Source of the DNA: Bryobacterales bacterium
GTDB taxonomy: Bacteria; Acidobacteriota; Terriglobia; Bryobacterales; Bryobacteraceae
Assembly: GCA_947446025.1 (NCBI GenBank)
Contig: CANFEY010000013.1
Location: 18,463-82,462 of the forward strand
Direction of reading: 5' to 3'
DNA length: 64,000 nt
Part shown: piece after piece, positions 1-8,588 of the stretch
Numbering within the stretch: the first letter of the stretch is position 1
How the letters are laid out: each line of letters opens with the position of its first letter
Made by a program: the position numbers and the translations under genes
The notes under the pieces: model-generated
Databases searched by the model: none
The model's input: the letters and a program-made list of their open reading frames with translations, nothing else
Told to the model about the DNA's origin: nothing

Positions 1-281
1 GTCAGAATCTGGCGGGCGGTTTGATCTGTCTGCACCGCGATCACCAGGGAGATTGGATGCGCCGCGACATCCAGCTTGATGGGCTGCGGGACGCCTTGAT
101 CCAGCAACTGGAAATCGACGGGCGCGAGTCCGTTGACGAAGTCGCCTTTGGAGTCGCGCACGCTCACGGGGACCTGCACGTTGACGACGTCAGAGCGGAA
201 GATGGGAGTCTCGATCTGGTCCTGGGCAATCAGGAGCCCGGTGACGAGCACGGGAATCGCGGCGAGCCAGAGTTTCCGCAT
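1..281 (-). CDS. VWA domain-containing protein, TIGR03436-like (3' part beyond window)
   Basis: Partial gene: the ATG at 279-281 (minus) opens a frame that runs off the left edge. The first 93 residues show a signal peptide (MRKLWLAAIPVLVTGLLIAQ), then a beta-rich segment with RSDVVNVQVPVSVRD and FQLLDQGVPQPIK, the usual lead-in of acidobacterial VWA proteins. The MIDAS region reads PISLVIAVQTDQT, so the Asp of DxSxS is replaced by Gln. It starts 4 nt after the stop of the next VWA gene and is closely related to it, so both are probably tandem duplicates on one transcript. Likely secreted or periplasmic; the role is unknown. Confidence 0.85.
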   Translation of the reverse strand, partial: MRKLWLAAIPVLVTGLLIAQDQIETPIFRSDVVNVQVPVSVRDSKGDFVNGLAPVDFQLLDQGVPQPIKLDVAAHPISLVIAVQTDQTARQIL

Positions 282-285
282 AGTT

Positions 286-1254
286 CTATTTTAGCGCCCA
301 GTAACCGTGCCGGGCGCGCACCTGTAGGTCGAGGGCGGTCACCTGCACTGTCAGGTCATGATACCCCGGCGTGGGGTCCTGCGGGGCGAAAGTGAGCAGG
401 TACTGGCTGTGGACTTCCTTGGCGATGGTGGCGATGGCGGACTCCAGCGATTTCTGGTTGGTGAAGGTCAGTTCGCGCGCACCGGTGGCTTGGCTGTAGG
501 CGGCAAGATTGTTGGCGGTGAGCAGGCTTTGAAAGACCCCGCCCCCGACCGTGGCCACGCGCGCATCGGAAGTCTGCGTCTGGATTTCTCCTCCCATGGG
601 TAAACGTGCCTCGGGCGGCACTGGATTTTTCGCAGGTGTGGGCGGCGGCTTGTTTTGCTTCACGCGCACGCCGTAGATCAAAACGTCGTCGAGCGCGGCG
701 AAGGTGAAGACATCGGTGGGCGTCACGGCGCTGCCTTGATCAAAGGACTCAGAGATGAGCAGCACCACTTTCTGGCGTTCGGCTCCGCGTGTGCGCAGCA
801 GGCGGATGGCTTCCATCGTGGCGTCATCCAGATGGTGTTGCGTGCTGCCCGACTTTAGCTTGGCGAACGCGGTTCGCAGCTGTGCGCCATCGGAGGTGAA
901 CGGGCTGAGCACTTCCACGCGATGATCGAAGGTGATCACGGAGACTTCGCCGGTCTCACCCGCAACCAAGGGGAGAAACAACGCGGACGCCTTGCGGACC
1001 GTATCCAACACGCCGCGCGTTCCGGAGCTGGCCTGCACCGCGACCACCAAGGAAATGGGCCGCGCGGATTCGTCCACCTGCACCTTCGCCGGCAGGCCCG
1101 CGTCATACAGCCGGAAATCCTCTGCGGTCAGACTAGGGAGGAAGTTGCCTTTCTTGTCCAATACCGTCACTGGAACCTGGACGTTGACCACCGTGGAGCG
1201 GATGTCCGGTTCCTGTTGGGCAAGCAGGAGCGCTAGGAGTGCGGCGGGGATCAT
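286..1254 (-). CDS. VWA domain-containing protein, TIGR03436-like
   Basis: 322 residues from the ATG at 1254, which overlaps the stop of the upstream mog gene as ATGA. A longer frame exists upstream but is antisense-like Arg/His-rich noise. Short hydrophobic signal ([14 protein letters not shown]), then STVVNVQVPVTVLDKKGNF and FRLYDAGLPAKVQVDES, the N-terminal strand region of acidobacterial VWA-related proteins, followed by a von Willebrand A-like fold. The MIDAS position reads VVAVQASSGTRG instead of DxSxS, so the metal-coordinating Asp is lost. Ends LQVRARHGYWALK; an RHGY/YYxP-type ending is common in this family. Probably exported, function unknown. Its translational coupling to molybdenum cofactor genes is unusual. 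Confidence 0.88.
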   Translation of the reverse strand: MIPAALLALLLAQQEPDIRSTVVNVQVPVTVLDKKGNFLPSLTAEDFRLYDAGLPAKVQVDESARPISLVVAVQASSGTRGVLDTVRKASALFLPLVAGETGEVSVITFDHRVEVLSPFTSDGAQLRTAFAKLKSGSTQHHLDDATMEAIRLLRTRGAERQKVVLLISESFDQGSAVTPTDVFTFAALDDVLIYGVRVKQNKPPPTPAKNPVPPEARLPMGGEIQTQTSDARVATVGGGVFQSLLTANNLAAYSQATGARELTFTNQKSLESAIATIAKEVHSQYLLTFAPQDPTPGYHDLTVQVTALDLQVRARHGYWALK

Positions 1255-1730
1255 TTGTGCTCCGTGCGGCCGTGCAGCAGGTCGACGACGTGGGGGATTA
1301 GGTGGGCAACGGCCATCAAGGATTCGACGGCTCCCTTGGGGGAACCGGGTACATTCAGTATGAGCGTGGTCCTGCGCGTCCAGCCGCCTCCACGGGAGAG
1401 CGGGGCAAACTTGGTTGCCTTGAGGCCTTCGCTGCGCATGAGTTCGCCGAAACCGGGGATGTCGCGGTCGGCGATGCGCCTTGTGGCTTCGGGGGTGACG
1501 TCGCGCAGGGCGAGGCCGGTGCCGCCCGTGGTGAGGATGACGTCGAACTCGCCGGAGTCCGCCAGTTCGCGTAGGGTTGTGGAGATGTGTTCGGATTCGT
1601 CGGGGAGGGTGAGTTTGGTGGTCACGGTCCAAGAGAGTTCGACGGCTTTGGCTTCGAGGGCGGGGCCGGAGAGGTCGGCGCGGGTGCCGGCGACGGCGGA
1701 GTCGCTGATGGTGAGGATGGCGAGGTTCAC
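1251..1730 (-). CDS. mog: molybdopterin adenylyltransferase / MogA-MoaB family protein
   Basis: 159 residues, normal for MogA/MoaB. It activates molybdopterin by adenylation before molybdate insertion (family knowledge). Visible motifs: [14 protein letters not shown] at the N-terminus, the TTGGTG loop (about 67-72) followed by RDVTPEA, and NVPGSPKG (about 126-133) of the MPT/nucleotide site. The GTG start at 1730 overlaps the moaC stop (GTGA) and the stop overlaps the next ATG (ATGA), so the whole run moeA-moaC-mog-VWA is coupled. MogA and MoaB cannot be separated with certainty by reading; the role in cofactor synthesis is clear. Confidence 0.93.
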   Translation of the reverse strand: MNLAILTISDSAVAGTRADLSGPALEAKAVELSWTVTTKLTLPDESEHISTTLRELADSGEFDVILTTGGTGLALRDVTPEATRRIADRDIPGFGELMRSEGLKATKFAPLSRGGGWTRRTTLILNVPGSPKGAVESLMAVAHLIPHVVDLLHGRTEHK

Positions 1731-2227
1731 CGCCTGTCCGCTCCCTTACGGTCGCGGTTCAGTGCTGGGCGGGCGTAGTCGCCTGACTTTCCGCCTGTCT
1801 TCGAGAGCAGGTACACGTCTTGAATTTCGATTCCCTTGTCGAGAGCCTTGGTCATGTCGTAGACAGTCAACGCCGCGACGGACGCGGCGGTCAGCGCCTC
1901 CATCTCGACACCGGTGGGTCCGGAAATTGTCACAGTAGAAGTAATGAGCACGCCACGGGCCGTTATCTCCGCCTTGACGTCCACGTGCGAGAGCAGCAGG
2001 GGATGGCACATGGGGATCAAATCCGAAGTTCGCTTCGCGGCCTGGATGCCGGCGATGCGAGCCACCTCCAGCGGATCGCCCTTGGGGTTTTGCGGGAGCT
2101 GCTTCAGCACAGCGGGCCGGATCTTCACGAACGCCTGGGCTGTGGCCGTGCGCTTGGTCTCGGCCTTGGCGGAGACGTCCACCATGCTGGCTCGGCCTTT
2201 TTCGTCGTAGTGGGAAAGCTTCTTCAT
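1727..2227 (-). CDS. moaC: cyclic pyranopterin monophosphate synthase MoaC
   Basis: 166 residues, full length for MoaC, the cytosolic enzyme that turns 3',8-cyclo-GTP into cyclic pyranopterin monophosphate. Signature segments: [13 protein letters not shown] (about 66-77), [19 protein letters not shown] (106-124) with the conserved acidic and Asp-Met-Lys core, and [11 protein letters not shown] near the C-terminus carrying the catalytic-loop lysines. ATG start at 2227 overlaps the moeA stop by 4 nt. Only the late and middle steps (moaC, mog, moeA) are here; moaA, moaD and moaE must lie elsewhere. Confidence 0.96.
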   Translation of the reverse strand: MKKLSHYDEKGRASMVDVSAKAETKRTATAQAFVKIRPAVLKQLPQNPKGDPLEVARIAGIQAAKRTSDLIPMCHPLLLSHVDVKAEITARGVLITSTVTISGPTGVEMEALTAASVAALTVYDMTKALDKGIEIQDVYLLSKTGGKSGDYARPALNRDRKGADRR

Positions 2228-3414
2228 TTAAGTAGCACTCGGATCATATCGCCTGCGGACCACTGATCGCGATCCGGCTCGGTGACCAAGAAAGCATTCG
2301 CGCGGCTAACCGCCGCCACGTCGCCTGACCCTTGCCAGGATAGCGGTTCCACGCTGCTGCCGTCGGCAGAGACGCGGGCGGGGAGGAAGCGCGTGAGTCC
2401 GGTCTTCTGTCGGAAATCGCGCGAAAGCGGAGCCTGCAGGAAGGGCAGGGAAGCCTCGGTCACGCCGCTGAGCAGCTCAATCGCGGCGCGCGCAAAGACC
2501 TCCAGGGTGACCATCGTTGACGCTGGGTTGCCGGGCAGTCCGAAGAAGAAGCGGCCCTGCACGCTGCCAAAGACCAGCGGTTGTCCGGGTTGAATCAACA
2601 CGCGCGTGAAGTAGAATTCCGCGCCCAGGTCCGCCAGGACTTTCTCTACGATGTCGTACTTGCCCGCGGAAACGCCGCCGGAGAGCAGAAGCAGGTCACA
2701 GGCGAGTCCCTGTTCCACCAGCTTCCGCGTGGCGTCGTAGTTGTCGCGCGCGATGGGCAGGATCACCGGCTCGGCGCCGGCGCGGGCGGCTTGCACGGCC
2801 ATGGACCAGGCGTTCGAGTTGCGGATCTGCGAGGCGTCCGGTGTCTGCCCCACGTCCACCAGTTCGTCGCCTGTGGGCAGGATGGCCACGCGGGGCTTGG
2901 CGTAGACGGTGAGCCGTTCCTTGCCGACGGTGGCGAGCAGCGCAATTTCGCTGAACCCGAGGCGCGTGCCGGGTTCCAGCAGTTGGGCTCCCAGGCGTGC
3001 CTCGACGCCGCGCGGGTTGAAGTTGTCGCCGCCGGCCTGCGTGCGGTCGATGTGGACGAGGTCGCCGCTACGTTCAGTGTGCTCCACCATCACCACTGCG
3101 TCCGCGCCATCCGGCAGCGGAGCGCCCGTCATGATTTCCACGGCTTGCCCTGCCGCAACGGAACCCCGGAACGTTTCGCCCGCGCGCACTTCGCCGATGA
3201 TCGCGAGTTCTCCAGGCAAGTCCGCCGAGCGCACCGCGAACCCATCGCGGGCAGAGCGCGGGAATGGCGGATAGTCGCGGTCGGCCAGAATAGGCTCGGC
3301 CAGGATGCGTCCAGCCGCGTCCAGCGCGGAGATGTGCTCCACGGCCAAGTTGCTGCGGTGGGTGCCGACTTGCTGCAACACGCAGGCGCGGGCTTGTTCA
3401 AAGGTCAGGGTCAC
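2224..3414 (-). CDS. moeA: molybdopterin molybdenumtransferase MoeA
   Basis: 396 residues, typical of MoeA, which inserts molybdate into adenylated molybdopterin. Starts with GTG at 3414. Visible: [15 protein letters not shown] near residue 50, [25 protein letters not shown] in [22 protein letters not shown], and the [16 protein letters not shown] loop near residue 300, all MoeA hallmarks; the C-terminal domain ends about residue 396. First gene of the strictly overlapping run, 51 nt after ymdB, so ymdB may share the promoter. No second-cofactor (tungsten) features can be judged. Confidence 0.96.
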   Translation of the reverse strand: MTLTFEQARACVLQQVGTHRSNLAVEHISALDAAGRILAEPILADRDYPPFPRSARDGFAVRSADLPGELAIIGEVRAGETFRGSVAAGQAVEIMTGAPLPDGADAVVMVEHTERSGDLVHIDRTQAGGDNFNPRGVEARLGAQLLEPGTRLGFSEIALLATVGKERLTVYAKPRVAILPTGDELVDVGQTPDASQIRNSNAWSMAVQAARAGAEPVILPIARDNYDATRKLVEQGLACDLLLLSGGVSAGKYDIVEKVLADLGAEFYFTRVLIQPGQPLVFGSVQGRFFFGLPGNPASTMVTLEVFARAAIELLSGVTEASLPFLQAPLSRDFRQKTGLTRFLPARVSADGSSVEPLSWQGSGDVAAVSRANAFLVTEPDRDQWSAGDMIRVLLK

Positions 3415-3465
3415 GGGACTTCTTCAATAATCGCACCTTCCATGCGATCCACGACCGTAAGGTGA

Positions 3466-4251
3466 CTAAGACCCGATTACTTCAACGCGCCGGATGGCGG
3501 TGGCCTTGCCGGTCGCCTCATCCACTTCGACGATGACGCCGTGCAGTTCGGGATTGTTCTGCGCGGCTTGCATCTTCACGGGAATTTGCTTCAGGAACTT
3601 TTGCAGCACAATGTCCTTGTCGACGCCGATGACGCCGCTGTAGGGGCCCGTCATGCCGGCGTCGGTCTGATACGCCGTGCCCTTGGGCAAGATGCGCGTG
3701 TCGGCGGTAGGCACATGCGTATGCGTGCCGACCATCGCGGATACGCGCCCATCCAGATGCCAGCCCATGGCGACTTTTTCGCTTGTCAGCTCAGCGTGAA
3801 AATCCACGAAGCGCACCTTGGTGTGCGGCGCCAGCGAGGCGATCAGCGTATCCGCCTTTTTGAACGGGCAATCGATGGGGACCATGTGCGAGCGGCCTTG
3901 CAGATTCATCACGGCGCACTCCACGCCGTTCGAGGCTTTCACTTTCACCAGCCCTGAACCGGGCAGCTCCGCCGGGTAGTTGGCGGGGCGCAGCAGGCGC
4001 TGCTGGCGGTCGTAGTATTCGTAGCACTCGCGCTTGTCCCAGGCGTGGTTGCCGGTGGTGATCACCTGTACGCCGAAGCCGAAAATCTCGTCGGCCAGCT
4101 GCGGCGTGATGCCGAAACCTCCCGCCGCGTTTTCGCCATTGGCGATGGTCAGGTGGATGTTTTCCAAAGCGACGATTTCCGGCAGATGGCGCGCCACCAT
4201 GCCGCGTCCGGTGGAGGCGAAGATATCGCCTATGAAGAGGATGTTGGTCAA
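3466..4251 (-). CDS. ymdB: YmdB-family metallophosphoesterase (TIGR00282-like)
   Basis: 261 residues, the family's usual size. YmdB-type enzymes are di-iron phosphodiesterases that hydrolyse 2',3'-cAMP and help control developmental decisions in Bacillus; function here is by homology. Metal ligands seen: D9 (FIGDI), E40-N41 (NGENAAGG), N68-H69 (GNHAWD), H152 (DFHAE) and H177/H179 (GTHTHVPTAD). The start is TTG at 4251 (MTNILFIGD); no good ribosome site is visible, but the family begins exactly here. Upstream neighbour of moeA on the same strand. Confidence 0.93.
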   Translation of the reverse strand: MTNILFIGDIFASTGRGMVARHLPEIVALENIHLTIANGENAAGGFGITPQLADEIFGFGVQVITTGNHAWDKRECYEYYDRQQRLLRPANYPAELPGSGLVKVKASNGVECAVMNLQGRSHMVPIDCPFKKADTLIASLAPHTKVRFVDFHAELTSEKVAMGWHLDGRVSAMVGTHTHVPTADTRILPKGTAYQTDAGMTGPYSGVIGVDKDIVLQKFLKQIPVKMQAAQNNPELHGVIVEVDEATGKATAIRRVEVIGS

Positions 4252-4542
4252 AAGGGAGCTTTTTCTAAGGGAACGTTCCGCGCCACCACGACCTCCGTCA
4301 TTTGACCCCGAACTTAACAGGGCGGAACCTTCCGAGTACCATCAGGCTTCTCCATCGCACTTGCATGCGGGAGCTTGCTCACCGGCACATCATCGAGTCA
4401 GGTCCCATGACATTGACTGTTGGATCAATATTAGAAGGCCGCGTACAGATATTGCGGCGGGAACGCTCCCATGGCTAGGATAGCAGGCGCGCGCGGAACG
4501 CGTCGTCATTGGACCGTCAATTGAGGGTGCTAGACTCCGGCT
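4252..4542. other. intergenic gap, no gene seen
   Basis: Divergent spacer of about 290 nt between ymdB (minus) and the NTF2-like gene (plus). No open frame with coding character, tRNA or convincing hairpin was found. It must hold promoters for both directions, but no clean -35/-10 pair stands out. GAGGG about 15 nt before the ATG at 4543 could be a weak ribosome site. Confidence 0.5.
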
Positions 4543-4908
4543 ATGACCACTCAAGAAATCGCAGACAAACTTGTGGAACTGTGCCGCCAGGGCCAAGCCA
4601 TGGAAGCCATCTCCACCCTCTATGCCCAGGACATCGTGAGCGTGGAAGGGACGCCGATGCCGGACGGCACGCGCGAAATGCACGGCCTTGACGCGGTGCG
4701 CGGAAAATCCGAATGGTGGATGTCGGAACACGAAGTCCACAGCGCCACGGTGGAAGGCCCGCTGGTCTCCGACGCGCGCTTCTGCGTTCGCTTCGTCTAT
4801 GACATCACCAACAAAACATCCGGCAACCGGATTACGATGGACGAACTTGCCGTCTATTTGGTGAAGGACGGAAAGATCGTGCGCGAAGAATTTTTCTACG
4901 GCGCGTAG
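4543..4908 (+). CDS. NTF2-like / SnoaL-type polyketide cyclase-fold protein
   Basis: 121 residues. The pattern MTTQEIADKLVELCRQGQ, then a short helix, YAQDIVSVEGTPMPDG, HGLDAVRGKSEWW, VRFVYDITNKTSGNRITMDELAVYLVKDGKIVREEFFYGA is that of the NTF2/SnoaL cone-shaped fold, ending with the usual DGKIVREEFFY strand. Cytosolic, no signal peptide. Members of this fold bind small hydrophobic ligands or act as isomerases, and no specific reaction can be inferred. Monocistronic-looking, 34 nt before a TIGR03435 gene. Confidence 0.85.
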   Translation: MTTQEIADKLVELCRQGQAMEAISTLYAQDIVSVEGTPMPDGTREMHGLDAVRGKSEWWMSEHEVHSATVEGPLVSDARFCVRFVYDITNKTSGNRITMDELAVYLVKDGKIVREEFFYGA

Positions 4909-4942
4909 TCAACGAAATGACGCGGGCGGCGTATGATCAGGT

Positions 4943-5650
4943 ATGAGACTCGCCGCCCTGCTCTTCCTCGCTGGCTGTTGCCTCGCGCAACCGGCACCGG
5001 CGTTTGAGGTAGCCTCCATCAAACTCAACCCGGACGGCCCGGAGACCAGCTTTTCCTACGACATCTCTCCGAGCGGCACTTTTTCCACGCGCAACGTGAC
5101 GTTGTGGACTCTGCTCCGCTTCGCCCGAGGCCTCAGGGACCTCCAAATCTCCGGCGCACCGCCCTGGGCGAAGACGCAGGGTTTCGACATTCAAGCGCAG
5201 CCGGCCGGTCTTATCCCGCGTGATCAGGTGTTGCTGATGCTGCAAACGCTGCTGCAGGATCGGTTCCAACTTAAGGCGCACAACGAAATTCGTCAAGTCC
5301 CTGCCTATGCGTTGACCGTCGCGAGCGGCGGCGCTAGGCTTACGCCGGCCAGCGGCGAAGAGGCGCGGACCCTGCGGATTGGTAACATCAACAGCGCGAG
5401 CATTACGGTTGCCAGTCTCGCCAGTATGCTGGAGTTCGACCTGGGCCGCCCCGTCGTGGATCGCACCGGACTCACCGGCTCATTCACCATCCACCTCGAA
5501 TGGGCCCCGGAAAAGGACCTTGCGGCGGGCTCTCCTTTGCCGTCTTCGTTCACGGCGGTTCAGGAACAGCTCGGCCTGAAGCTCGAATCCACCCGCGCGC
5601 CGGTGGAGACGCTGGTGATCGACAGCGTCCAGATGCCGTCGGCGAACTGA
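4943..5650 (+). CDS. TIGR03435 family protein
   Basis: 235 residues with a signal peptide (MRLAALLFLAGCCLAQPAPA; the Cys pair could also make it a lipoprotein). Directly after come FEVASIKLNPDG, then LWTLLRFARG, QISGAPPWAKTQGFDIQA, LLMLQTLLQDRFQLKAHNE, LDRPVVDRTGLTGSFTIHLEW-like text and a C-terminal VQEQLGLKLESTRAPVETLVID. This is the order of blocks of the TIGR03435 family, strongly expanded in Acidobacteriota. Exported, function unknown. A distant second member lies at 60572-61321. Confidence 0.9.
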   Translation: MRLAALLFLAGCCLAQPAPAFEVASIKLNPDGPETSFSYDISPSGTFSTRNVTLWTLLRFARGLRDLQISGAPPWAKTQGFDIQAQPAGLIPRDQVLLMLQTLLQDRFQLKAHNEIRQVPAYALTVASGGARLTPASGEEARTLRIGNINSASITVASLASMLEFDLGRPVVDRTGLTGSFTIHLEWAPEKDLAAGSPLPSSFTAVQEQLGLKLESTRAPVETLVIDSVQMPSAN

Positions 5651-5665
5651 CATAATTGTCTGAGG

Positions 5666-6838
5666 ATGCGGATTCTCGCCATCATCACCGGGGTGTTTCT
5701 CGCGGCTATCGTTACGTTCGCCGATTTCGCCGATACGTTCCCGCCGTCGCCCGCTGACCCCGCCATCGACTACTACGGACCGAGCGTCGATCCCGTGGCG
5801 AAGCTTGCTGCCCGGCTGGCCGCTGGGTCCGCCAAGCTTGCCTACACCTCGCGCGGCGGCTACCTCAAGTCTCTGTTGGAGGCTCTGAATGTCCCGGTGG
5901 AGTCGCAGATCGTGGTGCAGACGCGAACCAGTTTACAGGCCGCGCTGATTTCGCCCACCAATCCACGCAGCATCTTTTTCAACGACTCCGTCGCTGTCGG
6001 CTGGATGTATGGCGGCTTCATCGAAATCGCCGCCCAGGACCCGAAGCGCGGCACGATTTTCTACAAGCTTGCCCAGGACCCGGGGCGTCCGCCTCGCTTT
6101 GACCGGGACAACGCCTGTCTTGCCTGCCATCGAAGTGACACCAGCCTCGGCACGCCCGGCCCCATTGTGCGCAGCGTGCGTCCCGGCGCTGACGGCGAAC
6201 CGCTGGTCATCTACGGTGCCGATGCCATCGACCACCGCACGCCCATCGAGCAGCGCTGGGGCGGCTGGTACGTTACTGGAGCGCCAGGAGGAATCCGGCA
6301 CATGGGTAATCTGCGCGTGACGGATAGGGACCAGCCTGAGGTTGTCAACTCTATCCCCGTCCGCTCGCTCGAAGCAGAATTCCCCGTCGACCGCTACCTT
6401 TCGCCCTATAGCGATGCCGCCGCGCTCATGGTCTTCGACCATCAGATGTACGCAACCGGCCTGATCACCCGCTACGGCTGGGATGTGCGCACCAAGCCTG
6501 CGTCGATTGAAGACGGGGCGAAAGAAGTTGCCGCGTACCTGATGTTCACTGGCGAAGCGAAACTCACGGTGCGATTTCCCGCAGGCTCCGGATTCGCGGC
6601 GAAGTTCTCCGCGCAGGGCCCGCGCGATTCCAAAGGCCGCAGCCTGCGCCAACTCAATCTGGATACGCGCCTGTTCGAGTTCCCGTGCAGCTACATGGTG
6701 TACTCGGACGCGTTCCAGGCTCTGCCGGATGCCGCGAAGAATGCGGTCTACAAGCGTCTGCTGGCGGAACTACCCACAAAGGGAGATCCCGGCATCGCTG
6801 CCGCGGAGATCTTGCGGGGAACGCTACGGCTGCCCTAG
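5666..6838 (+). CDS. secreted protein with one CxxCH haem-binding motif
   Basis: 390 residues, N-terminal signal ([19 protein letters not shown]). One c-type haem motif, CLACHRSD, near residue 150 inside [18 protein letters not shown]; no second CxxCH is visible. Flanking text ([53 protein letters not shown]) is conserved-looking but I do not recognise a named family. It probably acts in the periplasm as an electron-transfer or redox-sensing cytochrome; that is inference. The 3' end overlaps the convergent ferredoxin gene by 15 nt. Follows the TIGR03435 gene by 15 nt. Confidence 0.8.
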   Translation: MRILAIITGVFLAAIVTFADFADTFPPSPADPAIDYYGPSVDPVAKLAARLAAGSAKLAYTSRGGYLKSLLEALNVPVESQIVVQTRTSLQAALISPTNPRSIFFNDSVAVGWMYGGFIEIAAQDPKRGTIFYKLAQDPGRPPRFDRDNACLACHRSDTSLGTPGPIVRSVRPGADGEPLVIYGADAIDHRTPIEQRWGGWYVTGAPGGIRHMGNLRVTDRDQPEVVNSIPVRSLEAEFPVDRYLSPYSDAAALMVFDHQMYATGLITRYGWDVRTKPASIEDGAKEVAAYLMFTGEAKLTVRFPAGSGFAAKFSAQGPRDSKGRSLRQLNLDTRLFEFPCSYMVYSDAFQALPDAAKNAVYKRLLAELPTKGDPGIAAAEILRGTLRLP

Positions 6839-7210
6839 CGGATCGCGGGCGAAGACAAATTCTTCCACCGGCTCCCCGCCGATCAGGTGCTCCTGAATGA
6901 TCCGCTCCACCACCTCCGGCGTGACCGAGTGATACCACACGCCCTCGGGATACACCACCGCTATGGGCCCCTGCTCGCAGACCTTCAGGCAGTTTGTTTT
7001 CGTGCGGAACACGCAGTTGTCGTTCGTGGACTTGGTGAGGCCGAGCACCTTCAGGCGCCCCTTGAGATGCTCCCAGCTGGCAACGCTGGCCTCTTGCGTG
7101 GAGCACTTGGGCTTGGTCTGGTCGGCGCACAGAAAGATGTGGCGCTTCAGCTTGCCGATGCCCAGGCCTGCGGCGACTTTGTCGAGGTGTTGGCGTTCTT
7201 CGTCGGTCAT
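6824..7210 (-). CDS. thioredoxin-like [2Fe-2S] ferredoxin
   Basis: 128 residues from the ATG at 7210 ([11 protein letters not shown]), which overlaps the tsaC-type stop as ATGA; the longer upstream frame is the shadow of that gene. Four cysteines in the order [33 protein letters not shown] and the ending [20 protein letters not shown] match the (2Fe-2S) ferredoxin family with a thioredoxin fold, often annotated as NADH dehydrogenase subunit-like or cobalamin-related ferredoxins. Cytosolic electron carrier; partner unknown. Last gene of the four-gene operon, overlapping the convergent cytochrome gene. Confidence 0.88.
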   Translation of the reverse strand: MTDEERQHLDKVAAGLGIGKLKRHIFLCADQTKPKCSTQEASVASWEHLKGRLKVLGLTKSTNDNCVFRTKTNCLKVCEQGPIAVVYPEGVWYHSVTPEVVERIIQEHLIGGEPVEEFVFARDPLGQP

Positions 7211-7842
7211 GATCCTAGTATGTCCGCAATCTCCTGTTCGGTGACCGCGCCTTCCTTGAGAACTTTCCAAAAGGGCTCGGTGATGTCCACGGTGGTTGCT
7301 CCGGGGCCCGCACACCGGCCGCCGTCCAGCACCAGGTCCACCTTGCCGTCCATGACGCCGAAGACTTCGATGCCGCTGGTGCAGGTGGGCTGGCCGGAGA
7401 GGTTGGCGCTGGTGGCGATGAGGGGCTGGCCCATAGCTTCGAGCAGCGCCAGGGGAATCGCGCCCTTGGGTTGGCGCATGGCGAGCCTGCCGGTGTTGCC
7501 GGTGACCTTGAGCGGCACGCGCGACGAACCTCGGGTGATGATGGTCAGTGGTCCGGGCCAGAATCGGCGGGCCAGCACGCGGAAGCGAGCGGGAACATCA
7601 GTGGCGAGTTCTTCGGCCATCACGATGCCATCCACGATCATGGGCAGCGCGCGGTTGGCCTCGCGGCCCTTGGCCTGGAAAATGCGTCCGACGGCCTTGA
7701 GGCTCAGTGGGTCGCAGACCAGCGAGTAGAGTGCGTCTGTAGGGATCGCCACTACGCCGCCCCGGCGTAGGATCGCGGCTGCGCGTTCAATCGCGCCGTG
7801 ATAAGGGTCCTGGGGGTCCGTTTCGATCAGGTCCGTGGCCAC
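7207..7842 (-). CDS. tsaC: L-threonylcarbamoyladenylate synthase (TsaC/Sua5/YrdC family)
   Basis: 211 residues, size of the YrdC-domain-only enzymes. It makes threonylcarbamoyl-AMP for t6A37 modification of ANN-decoding tRNAs. Signature: [17 protein letters not shown] (29-45), the [13 protein letters not shown] stretch with Kx[11 protein letters not shown], and TSANLSG, then [16 protein letters not shown], all classical for this fold. ATG at 7842 overlaps the preceding gene's 3' end by 16 nt. tsaD and tsaB are not in the window. Confidence 0.94.
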   Translation of the reverse strand: MATDLIETDPQDPYHGAIERAAAILRRGGVVAIPTDALYSLVCDPLSLKAVGRIFQAKGREANRALPMIVDGIVMAEELATDVPARFRVLARRFWPGPLTIITRGSSRVPLKVTGNTGRLAMRQPKGAIPLALLEAMGQPLIATSANLSGQPTCTSGIEVFGVMDGKVDLVLDGGRCAGPGATTVDITEPFWKVLKEGAVTEQEIADILGS

Positions 7843-8588
7843 TGTGAATCCAGTGTAGCGTGTTCGTACGCGATGGCTCGGATATGTTCCGGCGTGCTGC
7901 CGCAGCAGGCTCCGACGACGAGCGCTCCGGAGTCAAGAAAACGCCGCGCATAGGCCGCGATGTTTTCCGTGCTGAGGTTGGGGCACGCGCTCATCGGCCT
8001 GGTGGTGGCGGCTCGAACACGGTCGAACGCGGAGGCGATGGACTCCGGGCCAAAGCAGCAGTTGAAGCCGATCACGTCGGCTGCCAGCGCGTCCAGGGCA
8101 TGGCCGTAAGCTTCCGGCTGCGAGCCGTCGCGCAGCGTGCCGTCCTGCTCCACGCTGACTTGTGCGATCAGCGTTTGGTCCGAAACTTCGCGCACCGCTG
8201 CCACCGCAATGGAAAGCTCGGCCAGACTGGTGAAGGTTTCGAGGATGTAGAGGTCCACACCATGAAGCGCAAGTGCGCAGTCGCGGAACCATTCGCGAGT
8301 TCCGTCAGCACCGGTGGAGCCAATCACTCCTGCCACCAGCGCACGGTCTTGTGCGGCCTTGCGTGCGATGTCCAAGCTGGCCTGCTTGGCACCCAGCGTC
8401 CCTCCAAAGGAATTGGTGCGGAGGATTTGTGCGCCCGCATCCAAGTATTCCCGATGCACGGTTGTGACCAGCCCGGGGTTGGTCAAGTTCAAAGCCTCAA
8501 CAGGATGGGCTGCGCCTTTTGAGAACAAGTGCGTGGCCATGGCACCGTCAGTGACCCAGCGCCGGCGCGTGAATTCGGCGGGACTCAT
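7827..8588 (-). CDS. homocysteine S-methyltransferase family protein
   Basis: 253 residues from the ATG at 8588 (MSPAEFTRRRW), chosen because it overlaps the upstream stop as ATGA; an earlier start would add residues read from inside the neighbour. Pfam-type S-methyl_trans blocks: DGAMATHLFSKG, HREYLDAGAQILRTNSFGG, YILETFTSLAEL, GFNCCFGPES and VVGACCGSTPEHI. Cys177, Cys228 and Cys229 are the expected zinc ligands that activate homocysteine thiolate. Shorter than MetH domain 1 and about 50 residues below typical MmuM, so the methyl donor cannot be named. Cytosolic. Confidence 0.9.
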   Translation of the reverse strand: MSPAEFTRRRWVTDGAMATHLFSKGAAHPVEALNLTNPGLVTTVHREYLDAGAQILRTNSFGGTLGAKQASLDIARKAAQDRALVAGVIGSTGADGTREWFRDCALALHGVDLYILETFTSLAELSIAVAAVREVSDQTLIAQVSVEQDGTLRDGSQPEAYGHALDALAADVIGFNCCFGPESIASAFDRVRAATTRPMSACPNLSTENIAAYARRFLDSGALVVGACCGSTPEHIRAIAYEHATLDSQWPRT

